Source: Mediterraneibacter butyricigenes (GTDB lineage Bacteria > Bacillota > Clostridia > Lachnospirales > Lachnospiraceae). From it: a stretch of DNA of 62,204 bases. The translations under genes and the position numbers were made by a program. Numbering within the stretch: the stretch's first letter is position 1; each line of letters starts with the position of its first letter. The notes beneath the pieces were generated by a model. The model saw only the letters and a program-made list of their open reading frames with translations. It was not told where the DNA came from and searched no databases. The stretch spans positions 1-62,204 of the forward strand of contig NZ_BHGK01000004.1 in assembly GCF_003574295.1 (NCBI RefSeq), written 5' to 3'. Positions 46,882 through 55,323 of the stretch are shown one piece after another.

Positions 46882-48362
46882 AATGCTTCCCCCTTTCCTG
46901 AAATCTGCAAAGCATCTGTCACTGCTTTTGCCTTGTTGATGCATTCCTGGAATTCATTTTCCGGAATACTGTCTGCCACAATACCTGCACCGGAGCAGAC
47001 AAATACTTTTCCGTTCTTCGCGTATGCCATCCGAATGGCGATACAGGTGTCCAGATTACCGGTGAAATCCAGATATCCGATGGCCCCACCATAGATTCCA
47101 CGTTTCAGATCCTCTAACTCATTGATGATCTGACATGCCTTGATCTTCGGTGCTCCTGATAAAGTTCCTGCCGGCAGGATCGCATCCACGGTATCTACCG
47201 CATCCTTCCCTTCCCGAATTTTCCCGTGTACCGTAGATCCGATATGCATCACATGGGAAAATTTCTGAATTTCCATATATTTTTCCACTTCGACGGTTCC
47301 GATCTCACTGATCTTTCCGATATCATTTCTTCCAAGATCTACCAGCATATTGTGTTCTGCCAGTTCCTTTTCATCCTTCAGAAGTTCTTCCTCCAGTTTC
47401 TGATCCTCTTCTTCTGTCGCACCTCTTTTTCTGGTTCCGGCCAGAGGAAATGTATATAGAGTTCCGTTTTCCAGTTTTGCCAGTGTTTCCGGTGACGCCC
47501 CGGCAATCTCAATATCATCACTGGAAAAATAAAACATATAAGGGGAAGGATTTGTCGTCCGAAGCACCCGATAGGTATTTAAAATACTTCCTTCCATCTC
47601 CGCTTCCATCCGATTCGCCAGAACCACCTGGAAAATGTCTCCTTCATAGATCCGTTCTTTCGCCGTTTCCACCATCCGGCAATATTCTTCCCGGGAGAAA
47701 TGTGGCGTAAACCCGCTCTTCAGTTTTAAAGGAACAATCTCTGCTTTTTTCCCATTCTGGATCAGGGTTCTCATTTTCTCCAGTTCTGCCACGGAATCCT
47801 GATAAGACTTCTCCAGATCCCCCTGAAGTTTTATATTGTGGATCAGAATGATTTTCTGTCGAAAATGATCAATGGCAATAACTTTATCAAACAACATCAG
47901 GTCCATATCCTGAAAATGATTTTCGTCTTTTGCATCTAATCGAAGGACCGGTTCCGCATATTTAATATAGTCATACGAAAAATATCCCACTAATCCTCCG
48001 GTAAAACTAGGAAATTCATCTAAGTTCGGACTTTTATAATCCTTCATGATTTTTTTCAGTACTTCTCCCGGATGCGCCGTCTCAAAACATTCTTCTCTAT
48101 CTGCATCTTTTATTTTCATCTGATGATTACGACAGGTAATTTCCATCGTCGGATCAAATCCTAGGAAGCTATATCTTCCCCATCTTTTAGAATCCTCTAC
48201 ACTTTCTAACATGTAACAGTGATTGCTGACTGCTTTCAGGATCAACAGCAGTTCAATCGGTGTATACAGATCCGAATAAACTTCCGTACAGACCGGTACA
48301 ATCCTGTATTCCGGATTCTCTGCAAATTTACATACCGTTTCATAGGTTGGATAATACTTCAT
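46878..48362 (-). CDS. trpE: Anthranilate synthase component I
   Basis: A 494-aa enzyme making anthranilate from chorismate. The tryptophan-feedback LLES-type element appears as CYMLESVEDSKRWGRYSFLG near residue 50. The catalytic C-terminus has IFQVVLANRMEA, GTRKRGATEEED and LVDLGRNDIG. I took the second of two adjacent ATGs because AAAGGAG then lies at normal distance; the first ends at 48365. It is the first gene behind the trp T-box. Confidence 0.96.
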   Translation of the reverse strand: MKYYPTYETVCKFAENPEYRIVPVCTEVYSDLYTPIELLLILKAVSNHCYMLESVEDSKRWGRYSFLGFDPTMEITCRNHQMKIKDADREECFETAHPGEVLKKIMKDYKSPNLDEFPSFTGGLVGYFSYDYIKYAEPVLRLDAKDENHFQDMDLMLFDKVIAIDHFRQKIILIHNIKLQGDLEKSYQDSVAELEKMRTLIQNGKKAEIVPLKLKSGFTPHFSREEYCRMVETAKERIYEGDIFQVVLANRMEAEMEGSILNTYRVLRTTNPSPYMFYFSSDDIEIAGASPETLAKLENGTLYTFPLAGTRKRGATEEEDQKLEEELLKDEKELAEHNMLVDLGRNDIGKISEIGTVEVEKYMEIQKFSHVMHIGSTVHGKIREGKDAVDTVDAILPAGTLSGAPKIKACQIINELEDLKRGIYGGAIGYLDFTGNLDTCIAIRMAYAKNGKVFVCSGAGIVADSIPENEFQECINKAKAVTDALQISGKGEAL

Positions 48363-48427
48363 CATTCTCTCCTTTCCCTGATGTGTTCTTCCATCTATGC
48401 TTCTCCCAAATAATTCTCAGCGAAGAG

Positions 48428-48464
48428 TTTTCATTATATGGCACATAGTGCCATATAATGAAAA
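48428..48464. repeat. 37-bp palindrome between the trp attenuator and trpE
   Basis: Arms of 17 bp (48428-48444 and 48448-48464) pair perfectly around the loop ATA; the arm reads TTTTCATTATATGGCAC. It begins within the T-run of the attenuator and would be transcribed only when the T-box reads through. It lacks a following U-tract, so it is not a simple terminator. Confidence 0.7.
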
Positions 48465-48500
48465 AAGTCCCTGACATTATCCAAAGATAATGTCAAGGAC
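48461..48500 (-). terminator. trp T-box attenuator hairpin
   Basis: Stem GTCCCTGACATTATC (48467-48481) / GATAATGTCAAGGAC (48486-48500), followed by T6 on the minus strand (48461-48466). The upstream arm competes with the antiterminator that contains the T-box sequence. Confidence 0.9.
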
Positions 48501-48773
48501 GGATTGATCAAACAATTCGCGGTGCCACCTTGATTCGTAAACGGTAAACAGTTCACGCACTTTGCAAGATACTAACATATCTCCGGCAACTTACGTATGC
48601 CCTCACGTCGTGCTATACTCGGAAGTCTCTCTAATCAGAACTTCCTTTCCCTCACGCCCTCGGCGGTCCATTTAATAAACTGCGTTTTATCCGGTTCTCA
48701 GCCTCCCGGACTCTCTGTGAATGCACATTTATTATTATCTCCGCTTCATCGGTTTAGTCTGATAAATTATTTG
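48461..48773 (-). promoter_or_regulatory. Tryptophan T-box leader of the trp operon
   Basis: An untranslated leader of about 310 nt. The conserved T-box AAGGTGGCACCGCG is at 48518-48531, a stem I region with AGAGAG and AGAACCGG-type motifs lies near 48690-48720, and the specifier is UGG (48668-48670, read on the minus strand) followed by A. Uncharged tRNA-Trp should stabilise the antiterminator and allow trpEGDCFBA expression. Confidence 0.9.
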
Positions 48774-48779
48774 TTTATT

Positions 48780-48808
48780 ATTATAGTCAGCAGTCCCGGA
48801 ACTGTCAA
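48780..48808 (-). promoter_or_regulatory. trp operon promoter
   Basis: TTGACA (48803-48808), 17-bp spacer, TATAAT (48780-48785) on the minus strand. Both boxes are perfect consensus. The -35 box lies just past the stop of the ArsC/Spx-like gene. Confidence 0.88.
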
Positions 48809-48818
48809 CCCTAAAATT

Positions 48819-49172
48819 TTAATCCATTTTCAACTCCTGCCATTCCTTTTCACGGAATCCCACATACACCTTATCTTCCGTAATCATTAATGGTCTTTTC
48901 ACAAGCATACCGTCTGTCGCCAGCAAATCATACTGTTCATCCTCGCTCATCGTATCCAGCTTGTCTTTCAACTCCATCTGCCGGTAAATCATCCCACTGG
49001 TATTAAAGAACCGTTTTAACGGAAGTCCGCTCTTTTCATGCCATGCTTTCAGTTCTTCTGCATTGGGATTGTTTTCTTTGATGTCTCTGAGTTCAAAGGA
49101 AACTCCCTGATCTTTTAACCATTTCTCTGCTTTTTTACATGTGGAACATTTTGGATAACATACAAATAACAT
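48819..49172 (-). CDS. ArsC/Spx family thioredoxin-fold protein
   Basis: A 117-aa protein of the ArsC/Spx/MgsR family. It starts LFVCYPKCSTCKKAEKWL with a CxxC (Cys9, Cys12) plus Cys5, then FELRDIKENNPNAEEL and LVKRPLMITEDKVYVGF near the C-terminus. The RPL segment is general to the family. It may be an Spx-like redox regulator or a glutaredoxin-type reductase; true arsenate reductase activity is not supported by an ars cluster. GGAG precedes the ATG. Confidence 0.85.
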   Translation of the reverse strand: MLFVCYPKCSTCKKAEKWLKDQGVSFELRDIKENNPNAEELKAWHEKSGLPLKRFFNTSGMIYRQMELKDKLDTMSEDEQYDLLATDGMLVKRPLMITEDKVYVGFREKEWQELKMD

Positions 49173-49340
49173 CTTCCTCGTCTCCTTATCATATAGTCAT
49201 AAAACATTTTGTTGCATCATCCGTACTTTTCCGGATAATAAAACTCGTATAAAACGCTACCTGGCATCTCTCGGAATTAAAATTATATGTAATTGCCTGG
49301 ATCATACATAATCTTAACGCTTCATATACCGTATAACAAG

Positions 49341-49372
49341 AAAAGTCCGAGAACCATAAATTCTCAGACTTT
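49341..49372 (-). terminator. Terminator after tRNA-Leu
   Basis: Stem AAAAGTCCGAGAA (49341-49353) / TTCTCAGACTTT (49361-49372) with one bulge, 10 bp past the 3' end of the tRNA. Confidence 0.7.
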
Positions 49373-49382
49373 CTTTTCAAAC

Positions 49383-49465
49383 TGCGGATGGTGGGACTTG
49401 AACCCACACGAGGTCACCCCCGCAAGATTTTGAGTCTTGTGCGTCTGCCATTCCGCCACATCCGC
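49383..49465 (-). tRNA. tRNA-Leu (anticodon CAA)
   Basis: An 83-nt class II tRNA. The acceptor arms GCGGATG / CATCCGC pair, the anticodon stem is CAAGA/TCTTG around the loop CTCAAAA (anticodon CAA, reading UUG), there is a variable arm, and the T-loop reads GGTTCAAGTCC. The 3' CCA is not encoded. It has its own promoter (49497-49525). Confidence 0.97.
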
Positions 49466-49496
49466 TCAGCAGTTTCGGTAAATACCGAACATTGAT

Positions 49497-49525
49497 ATTA
49501 TACCCAATCCCTTCTATTCTGTCAA
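49497..49525 (-). promoter_or_regulatory. tRNA-Leu promoter
   Basis: TTGACA (49520-49525), 17-bp spacer, TATAAT (49497-49502) on the minus strand, about 30 bp upstream of the mature tRNA. Confidence 0.8.
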
Positions 49526-49561
49526 GATAATTTTATGACAGTATAGGCAACCTTTTAAAAT

Positions 49562-49597
49562 AAAAAAGAGGACGCATATCGTTTCGTATACATCCTC
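49562..49597 (-). terminator. Terminator after the 54-aa gene
   Basis: A stem beginning GAGGA (49568-49572) / TCCTC (49593-49597), extended by about six further pairs, with T6 on the minus strand (49562-49567), 28 bp past the stop at 49626. Confidence 0.75.
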
Positions 49598-49625
49598 CTG
49601 GATATGGGGCATATATTATTTCAGA

Positions 49626-49790
49626 TTAGTATCTGGAAATATCAGAATAAAGCATTTTTAATCTGTCGTTATACCAGTTTGCAAAACGGGTACTCCATGT
49701 AAGGGTTTTCTCACTCTTCTCATATTTTTCCATAAAACGTACAACGTCGCGTCCTCTGAACATATCTGCTGTTGCTACTCTGCTACTCAT
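49626..49790 (-). CDS. Small basic protein of 54 aa, divergent from lysR
   Basis: I do not recognise this protein. The frame starts at ATG 49788-49790 with AAAGGAG seven bases upstream, and has its own promoter (49852-49881) and terminator (49562-49597), so it is very probably expressed. It begins MSSRVATADMFRGRDVVRF and ends in MLYSDISRY; it is rich in Arg, Lys, Phe, Tyr and Trp, has no cysteine, and no membrane segment or signal peptide. Its promoter overlaps that of the divergent LysR gene, so it may be that regulator's target. Confidence 0.75.
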   Translation of the reverse strand: MSSRVATADMFRGRDVVRFMEKYEKSEKTLTWSTRFANWYNDRLKMLYSDISRY

Positions 49791-49851
49791 AACAATCTCT
49801 CCTTTTTCTTCAAAACTCTCTTATAATTTTCTCTTTTTTTTTACGTGGCTT

Positions 49852-49881
49852 ATTATAGACTTGAATTCTTATTATTTCCAA
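49852..49881 (-). promoter_or_regulatory. Promoter of the 54-aa gene
   Basis: TTGGAA (49876-49881), 18-bp spacer, TATAAT (49852-49857) on the minus strand. It overlaps the lysR promoter on the other strand. Confidence 0.6.
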
Positions 49882-49889
49882 TATATAAT
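49861..49889 (+). promoter_or_regulatory. lysR promoter
   Basis: TTGAAT (49861-49866), 17-bp spacer, TATAAT (49884-49889) on the plus strand, 52 bp before the lysR ATG. The two opposing promoters share the bases 49861-49881. Confidence 0.65.
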
Positions 49890-49941
49890 AATATATATAT
49901 TTATATCTTTTTAGTTATATATGATTTTGAAAGGAGGATTT

Positions 49942-50820
49942 ATGGAACTTTCATGGTTAAAACAATTCCAAACCGCCGCTACTTTGAATCACATTACAAG
50001 AGCCGCGGAACAACTGTATATTTCGCAGCCCGCCTTAAGTAAAACCATTCATCTGCTGGAGGAAGAATTCAAAGTACCGCTCTTTGACCGTTCCGGAAAG
50101 CGGGTTCAACTCAACGAAAATGGAAAGATCCTGCTGAAGTATACCAATCGGATCTTTCAGGATCTGGAAAATGCACATATGGAAATTGATAAATTAAATC
50201 AACAGGAGAAAAATACGATCGTTCTTTCTACCCTGGCAGCCTCTTATCTGCTTCCTGATATTTTGATAAAATTTCGCGAGAAGTATCCTGATATCATCTT
50301 TTCCCTGCGTCAGTCTACTTCCGCCGCAAAGGAATCAGACTATGACCTCCAGATTTTTTCATCCGGAGAATTTTTATATGATTCCAATATCAAATGTATC
50401 TTAAAAGAAGAAATTCTTCTTGCAATCCCGAAGGACCATCCGCTGGCATCCCGGGGGCAGATTTCTCTGTTTGAACTGGAGGATACTCCATTTATCGGTC
50501 TGCAAAAGGGACTGGGGCTCTCCACCATCATCGACCACTACTGCAATGCTGTTGGATTTTCTCCGAATTTTGTAATGGAAACAGATAATCCGTCTACCCT
50601 GCGTAAATTTATCCATCTTGGATTCGGCGTGGCGTTTCTTCCATCTGTCACCTGGAACCTGCAAACCGACGATATCCGTCAGATTAAGATTTCTGACTTT
50701 GCTTCTTATCGTTATCTGTTTTTAAAATGGAAAAAGGACAGCCACTTAAGTAAGGCCAGCGAACAATTCCGCGACTTTATGATCGATTACTTTAAAAAAT
50801 ATCAGAGAGGCCACTCTTAA
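49942..50820 (+). CDS. LysR family transcriptional regulator
   Basis: A 292-aa LTTR. The ATG at 49942 has AAAGGAGG upstream. The winged helix at residues 1-60 reads TLNHITRAAEQLYISQPALS then LLEEEFKVPLFDRSGK; the effector-binding domain follows (about 85-290). It is divergent from the 54-aa gene with overlapping promoters, the usual arrangement for an LTTR and its target. The effector is unknown. It is convergent with the lipoprotein gene. Confidence 0.93.
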   Translation: MELSWLKQFQTAATLNHITRAAEQLYISQPALSKTIHLLEEEFKVPLFDRSGKRVQLNENGKILLKYTNRIFQDLENAHMEIDKLNQQEKNTIVLSTLAASYLLPDILIKFREKYPDIIFSLRQSTSAAKESDYDLQIFSSGEFLYDSNIKCILKEEILLAIPKDHPLASRGQISLFELEDTPFIGLQKGLGLSTIIDHYCNAVGFSPNFVMETDNPSTLRKFIHLGFGVAFLPSVTWNLQTDDIRQIKISDFASYRYLFLKWKKDSHLSKASEQFRDFMIDYFKKYQRGHS

Positions 50821-50852
50821 CTATCAAAGAAACCACTCTTTAACGAAAAAGG

Positions 50853-50908
50853 CTGCCGTTTCATAGGGATTCAACATCCATTTATGAAACGGCAGTCTTA
50901 ATTTTTTT
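50853..50908. terminator. Bidirectional terminator between lysR and the lipoprotein gene
   Basis: Stem CTGCCGTTTCATA (50853-50865) / TATGAAACGGCAG (50883-50895), 13 perfect pairs, with T-runs on the plus strand (50901-50908) and on the minus strand (50846-50850). Confidence 0.85.
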
Positions 50909-50950
50909 CCAATAATTCAGGCAAACATCCTGAATCTGTCATTCAAATGT

Positions 50951-51589
50951 TTACTCCGGAAGCAATGCGTTTTCTACTGCTTCATAATCATCATCCGGCA
51001 CATAGTAAACTCCGTCATCATCCGGTACTACATGGATCGTTACCGTAACCGGATCTCCGTATTCCATATTGGAAAGCTTCGGAGAGATAATATCGTACAT
51101 TGCCTGATATACCATCTCATTGATTTCTTCGTCAGACGGAACTTCTGTCATATTGGCTGCAATCTCTTCCAGCTTTGCGTTCAATTCATCATCCAGTCCT
51201 TCAAAAATCAGGAACGGCTTTACGGTTACATCTACAGTAAATCCATCTTCTCCGTCTTCTTTTGCATTGTCCAGAGTATAATCTGCATTCTTATACAGAT
51301 CAATAAACATCTGTCTGTATTTATCCTGCAGTTCCTGGGATACGCCGGAGTTCTCGATATCACTTGCTTCCATGGTCAGGTCGATACCGTTGTCATACAT
51401 CTCCTGTGCTTCTTCTTTCGTACTGTCTGTCTGTGACAGATACTCATCGAATTCACCCTTGTAACTTGCATCCAGACAAGCCTGCGCGTAAGACTTCGCA
51501 TCGTCAGCCGTCATCTTGGAACCGCAGCCACCAAGTAATGTTGCGAAAGCAAGTGTAAGAGCAAGAATTCCCGCAATTTTTTTCTTCAT
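50951..51589 (-). CDS. Putative lipoprotein of unknown function (DUF5105-like)
   Basis: A 212-aa secreted lipoprotein. A lysine-rich signal peptide (MKKKIAGILALTLAFATLLGG) ends in the lipobox LGGC, so the mature protein begins at Cys22 and is anchored to the outer face of the membrane. The rest is acidic and alpha/beta, with a repeated DDDGVYYVPDDDYE-type C-terminus. GGAGG precedes the ATG. The similarity to DUF5105 is from general pattern only. It has no clear partner nearby. Confidence 0.8.
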   Translation of the reverse strand: MKKKIAGILALTLAFATLLGGCGSKMTADDAKSYAQACLDASYKGEFDEYLSQTDSTKEEAQEMYDNGIDLTMEASDIENSGVSQELQDKYRQMFIDLYKNADYTLDNAKEDGEDGFTVDVTVKPFLIFEGLDDELNAKLEEIAANMTEVPSDEEINEMVYQAMYDIISPKLSNMEYGDPVTVTIHVVPDDDGVYYVPDDDYEAVENALLPE

Positions 51590-51663
51590 TTGTTTTCCTC
51601 CCTCATGGTTTTCTTATAGAATTACTACTTGTATTATCTCATAATTCTGTCTAAAAAGAAACC

Positions 51664-52935
51664 TTATTTCAACAATTTCTTTCCGATTTCAAAGCAGTCA
51701 AAAGTCGCGAAATAGTCATTTGGTGTCTCAGCACGGCGAATCAGTTGTGTACTTCCGTCCTCTTTCAGAAGTACCTCTGCGGAACGAAGTTTTCCGTTGT
51801 AGTTATATCCCATGGAAAATCCATGCGCACCGGCATCATGGATCACCAGCAGATCCCCGATGTCGATCTTCGGAAGCATACGGTCAATGGCAAACTTATC
51901 GTTATTTTCGCACAGAGATCCGGTAATGTCGTATTTATGATCACATGGCTGGTCTTCTTTTCCCATCACCGTAATGTGATGATAGGCTCCATAGATTGCA
52001 GGACGCATCAGATTTGCTGCGCAGGCATCTACACCGATATATTCTTTATGAGTATGTTTTTCATGAATAGCACGAGTTACCAGAAGTCCGTATGGACCAA
52101 GCATATATCTTCCCAGCTCTGTATAGATTGCCACATCTCCCATTCCGGCTGGAACCAGAACTTCTTCATAAACCTTACGAACACCTTCTCCGATTGCGAA
52201 AATATCATTTGGCTCTTGATCCGGTGTATACGGAATTCCGATTCCTCCGGACAGATTGATAAATTTGATATGCGCTCCGGTCTCTTCTTTTAATTTTACA
52301 GCTTCCTCAAAGAGTACCTTTGCCAGCATCGGATAATAATCATTGGTTACGGTATTACTTGCAAGGAATGCATGGATTCCGAATTCTTTTGCTCCTTTTG
52401 CTTTCAGTGTCTTAAAGGCTTCTGTCATCTGCTCAGTGGTCATTCCGTACTTTGCATCTCCCGGATTGTCCATAATGTCATTACTGATCTTAAACAGTCC
52501 ACCCGGATTGTAACGGCAGCTGATGGTCTCCGGAATATGACCGATCGCACGTTCCAGGAACTCAATATGGGTAATATCATCCAGGTTGATGATCGCACCT
52601 AATTTGTCTGCGAGTACAAAATCTTCTGCCGGTGTATCGTTGGAAGAGAACATAATATCTCCTGCCTCAGCTCCCACTGCGTCAGAAAGCATAAGCTCTG
52701 TATAAGAGGAACAGTCATATCCGCATCCGTATTCTCTTAAAATTTGGATCAGAAACGGATTTGGAGTTGCCTTTACCGCAAAATACTCTTTATATCCCGG
52801 ATTCCAGGAAAAGGCTTCTTTTAAGGCCTTCACATTTTTGCGAATTCCCTTTTCATCATACAGATGGAACGGAGTCGGATATTTCTTTACAATTTCATCA
52901 AGTTGTTCTTTTGTTACAAATGGTACTTTTTTCAT
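51664..52935 (-). CDS. lysA: Diaminopimelate decarboxylase
   Basis: A 423-aa type III PLP decarboxylase making lysine. The PLP lysine is Lys55 in YFAVKATPNP; the His-containing GIHAFLASNTV, the glycine-rich NLSGGIGIPY and the catalytic-cysteine region GSLCENNDKFAIDR are present. The order of motifs fits LysA, though the length and some loops differ from the usual 400-430-aa group, so an ornithine or carboxynorspermidine decarboxylase cannot be fully excluded. It follows pyk by 34 bp. Confidence 0.87.
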   Translation of the reverse strand: MKKVPFVTKEQLDEIVKKYPTPFHLYDEKGIRKNVKALKEAFSWNPGYKEYFAVKATPNPFLIQILREYGCGYDCSSYTELMLSDAVGAEAGDIMFSSNDTPAEDFVLADKLGAIINLDDITHIEFLERAIGHIPETISCRYNPGGLFKISNDIMDNPGDAKYGMTTEQMTEAFKTLKAKGAKEFGIHAFLASNTVTNDYYPMLAKVLFEEAVKLKEETGAHIKFINLSGGIGIPYTPDQEPNDIFAIGEGVRKVYEEVLVPAGMGDVAIYTELGRYMLGPYGLLVTRAIHEKHTHKEYIGVDACAANLMRPAIYGAYHHITVMGKEDQPCDHKYDITGSLCENNDKFAIDRMLPKIDIGDLLVIHDAGAHGFSMGYNYNGKLRSAEVLLKEDGSTQLIRRAETPNDYFATFDCFEIGKKLLK

Positions 52936-52969
52936 GCTGCGTATGTTCTCCTTCCTTGATCCCTTCGGC

Positions 52970-54406
52970 TTAATCTACCGTCGCGATCCTCATCATGTTG
53001 CTTACCCCTCCACGAGGTGATTCAATATTAAGTGACGGCAATCCGGCAGTCAGGACTACAATGTCCCCGGATTCTACCATCTGTTTTGCCTGTGCCAGTT
53101 CAATGGCACCGCTGCAAATTGCTTCTGTACTGGATACTTCAAATGATTTCATCGGAATCACACCCCAGTAAATTGACATTCTGCGGTAGGTTCTCTCATT
53201 TGGCGTAACTCCAAGGATCTTCTGCTGTGGCTTTAGATTAGATACCACGCGTGCGGTTGCTCCGGATACCGTTGGTGTAATAATACATTTTGCATTCAGA
53301 TTCGCTGCCGCCAATACGGAGGAATAGCCGATTGCACCGGAAATTCCTGCTCTCAGATGATCCCCTGATTTCTGCAGGATCAGTTCATAATCCAGATGCT
53401 GTTCTGTTGTCTCTACGATATGAGCCATCATCTGGAGAGCTTCCACCGGATATTTACCCTGAGCCGTTTCTCCAGAAAGCATCACTGCATCCGTTCCATC
53501 GTAAACCGCATTTGCCACATCCGTAACCTCTGCTCTGGTCGGACGCGGGTTGCGGATCATAGAATCCAACATTTGCGTCGCTGTAATGACTGTTTTGAAA
53601 TTATCTTTACATTTTTGGATCATAACTTTCTGGAGATATGGAACCTCTTCTGCCAGGATTTCTACTCCCAAATCACCTCTGGCTACCATAATTCCGTCTG
53701 CGGCCCGGATAATTTCATCCAGATTCTGGATTCCTTCCCGGTTTTCAATTTTAGCAATGATCGGAATATACGGAGCATCCAACGATTTTAAAAATGCACG
53801 GATCTCCAGAATACATTCTGCATTTCTTACAAAAGATGCCGCGATAAAATCAATGTCCTGCTCCACTCCAAAACGGATATCTGCTTTATCTTTCTCTGTG
53901 ATGGCAGGAAGACGGATCGGTACATTCGGTACATTAATTCCCTTTCGTTCTCCCAGTTCTCCACCGTTTACCACAGAACAGACAATCTCTGTCTCATTTG
54001 TTTTTTCTACTTTCAGTTCAATCAATCCGTCATCGATCAGGATCACGGAACCTTCCTTTACATCTTGCGGAAGGCCATTATAGGTAATGGACACTTTTTC
54101 TGCGTCTCCAATGATTTCTTCTGTGGTCAGTGTAAATTCCTGTCCCTCAGTCAGAACAACCTTTTTATGGTCTTTTAAGATACCGGTACGGATCTCAGGT
54201 CCCTTGGTGTCTAAGAGGATTGCAATTGGTTTCTTTGCCTCTTCCCGAAGCTCTTTCAACAGATCCATCCGGCCTTTCTGCTCCTCATGACTGCCGTGAG
54301 AAAAATTAAATCTCGCCACATTCATTCCATTTTCTATCAGCGCTTTCATAATATTTCTGTCATTTGTATTGGGTCCCATCGTACAGATGATTTTCGTTTT
54401 TTTCAT
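52970..54406 (-). CDS. pyk: Pyruvate kinase
   Basis: A 478-aa glycolytic enzyme making pyruvate and ATP from PEP. Signatures are TKIICTMGPNTND near the start, NVARFNFSHGSHEE (about 30), LLDTKGPEIRTG near 64, KIENREG and ATQMLDSM. It has the standard A/B/C domains without the extra PEP-utiliser domain of some bacilli. AGGGAG precedes the ATG. It lies 18 bp after the rhomboid-like gene in a unit promoted from 55295-55323. Confidence 0.97.
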   Translation of the reverse strand: MKKTKIICTMGPNTNDRNIMKALIENGMNVARFNFSHGSHEEQKGRMDLLKELREEAKKPIAILLDTKGPEIRTGILKDHKKVVLTEGQEFTLTTEEIIGDAEKVSITYNGLPQDVKEGSVILIDDGLIELKVEKTNETEIVCSVVNGGELGERKGINVPNVPIRLPAITEKDKADIRFGVEQDIDFIAASFVRNAECILEIRAFLKSLDAPYIPIIAKIENREGIQNLDEIIRAADGIMVARGDLGVEILAEEVPYLQKVMIQKCKDNFKTVITATQMLDSMIRNPRPTRAEVTDVANAVYDGTDAVMLSGETAQGKYPVEALQMMAHIVETTEQHLDYELILQKSGDHLRAGISGAIGYSSVLAAANLNAKCIITPTVSGATARVVSNLKPQQKILGVTPNERTYRRMSIYWGVIPMKSFEVSSTEAICSGAIELAQAKQMVESGDIVVLTAGLPSLNIESPRGGVSNMMRIATVD

Positions 54407-54424
54407 ATTGAGTAACTCCCTTCC

Positions 54425-55252
54425 TTATTTAATATGGACATGTGTAAACAGATGATCCTGACAATACTCATAATTCCCATTACATTTGGAACAATACCGA
54501 AATTCTAAAGAAGGATCATCCAATTCTGTTCTGGAGCAGACTGCACATTTGTGCTTCGCTCCGTTTGCATAATGATTGGTCGGTCGCATTTTCTGTTTAT
54601 ATTTCGCCTTACGAACCCGCTCTTTCGGAGAATAAGGCTTCAGATTTTTGGTTGAGAAATAAAACAGTACAAAGTTTAAGAGAGATGCAATGATCACAAC
54701 TCTTGTGGCAAATCCACCCCGTATCATATCATACGCCAGATAAGCAACATCCAGCCATGCAAGCCATTTGACCTTCAGAGGGATCACGAAATACAGAAGC
54801 ACCTCCATATCCGGATAGCTGGCCGCAAATGCCAGAAAAATAGACAGGCAAAGATAATAGCTGCTGAAATACCAGCCATAGCCGTAACCGCCTCCAAAGA
54901 TAAAATACAGGATAAAAGCTCCGATCACCGTGAAAAGGATTCCCGAAAACAGGTAAAGATTATACCGAAAAGTTCCCCAGGTCCGTTCCATAGAAGTTCC
55001 GATAGAATAATAAAAGAACAGCATAATAATCACTGCCAGGACATTTCCTCCGGAAGGAATCACAATCCAGGTAATCAGTCTCCAAACCTGTCCTCTTAAG
55101 ATCAGCCCCGGTTCCAAGGTCAGATAAGCCAAAAGCGCCGGAGCCGTATACATCAGCAGATACCCCAGTGCGTTGCTGCCTATAAACAATAAAGTGAGGT
55201 TCGTAATAGCATACCTTCCAAATTTGCGTTCTAATTTTGATATCCAGTCCAC
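54425..55252 (-). CDS. Rhomboid-like membrane protein without catalytic serine, with C-terminal zinc-binding domain
   Basis: A 275-aa protein. The start codon is GTG (55250-55252) with AAAGGAG eight bases upstream. Five to six membrane segments fill residues about 15-200 in a rhomboid/derlin-like layout, including the WRLITWIVIPSG element of L1. I find no GxSG and no membrane His, so proteolysis is unlikely. The C-terminus (about 235-275) has three paired cysteine/histidine sets, CAVC, CSKC and CQDH, probably binding zinc. It precedes pyk in an operon. A membrane scaffold or quality-control role is inferred. Confidence 0.8.
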   Translation of the reverse strand: MDWISKLERKFGRYAITNLTLLFIGSNALGYLLMYTAPALLAYLTLEPGLILRGQVWRLITWIVIPSGGNVLAVIIMLFFYYSIGTSMERTWGTFRYNLYLFSGILFTVIGAFILYFIFGGGYGYGWYFSSYYLCLSIFLAFAASYPDMEVLLYFVIPLKVKWLAWLDVAYLAYDMIRGGFATRVVIIASLLNFVLFYFSTKNLKPYSPKERVRKAKYKQKMRPTNHYANGAKHKCAVCSRTELDDPSLEFRYCSKCNGNYEYCQDHLFTHVHIK

Positions 55253-55294
55253 GTAAACGTCTCCTTTTATTCTTCTGAAAAAATTATATCCTTT

Positions 55295-55323
55295 ATTTTA
55301 TCCTCCCCTTTCCCTTTTGTCAA
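55295..55323 (-). promoter_or_regulatory. Promoter of the rhomboid-like - pyk - lysA unit
   Basis: TTGACA (55318-55323), 17-bp spacer, TAAAAT (55295-55300) on the minus strand, 42 bp before the GTG start. Confidence 0.6.

Noticed and set aside
48819-49172. Arsenate reductase of an ars operon
   Set aside because: No arsR, arsB or acr3 neighbour is present and only the general ArsC/Spx fold is supported.
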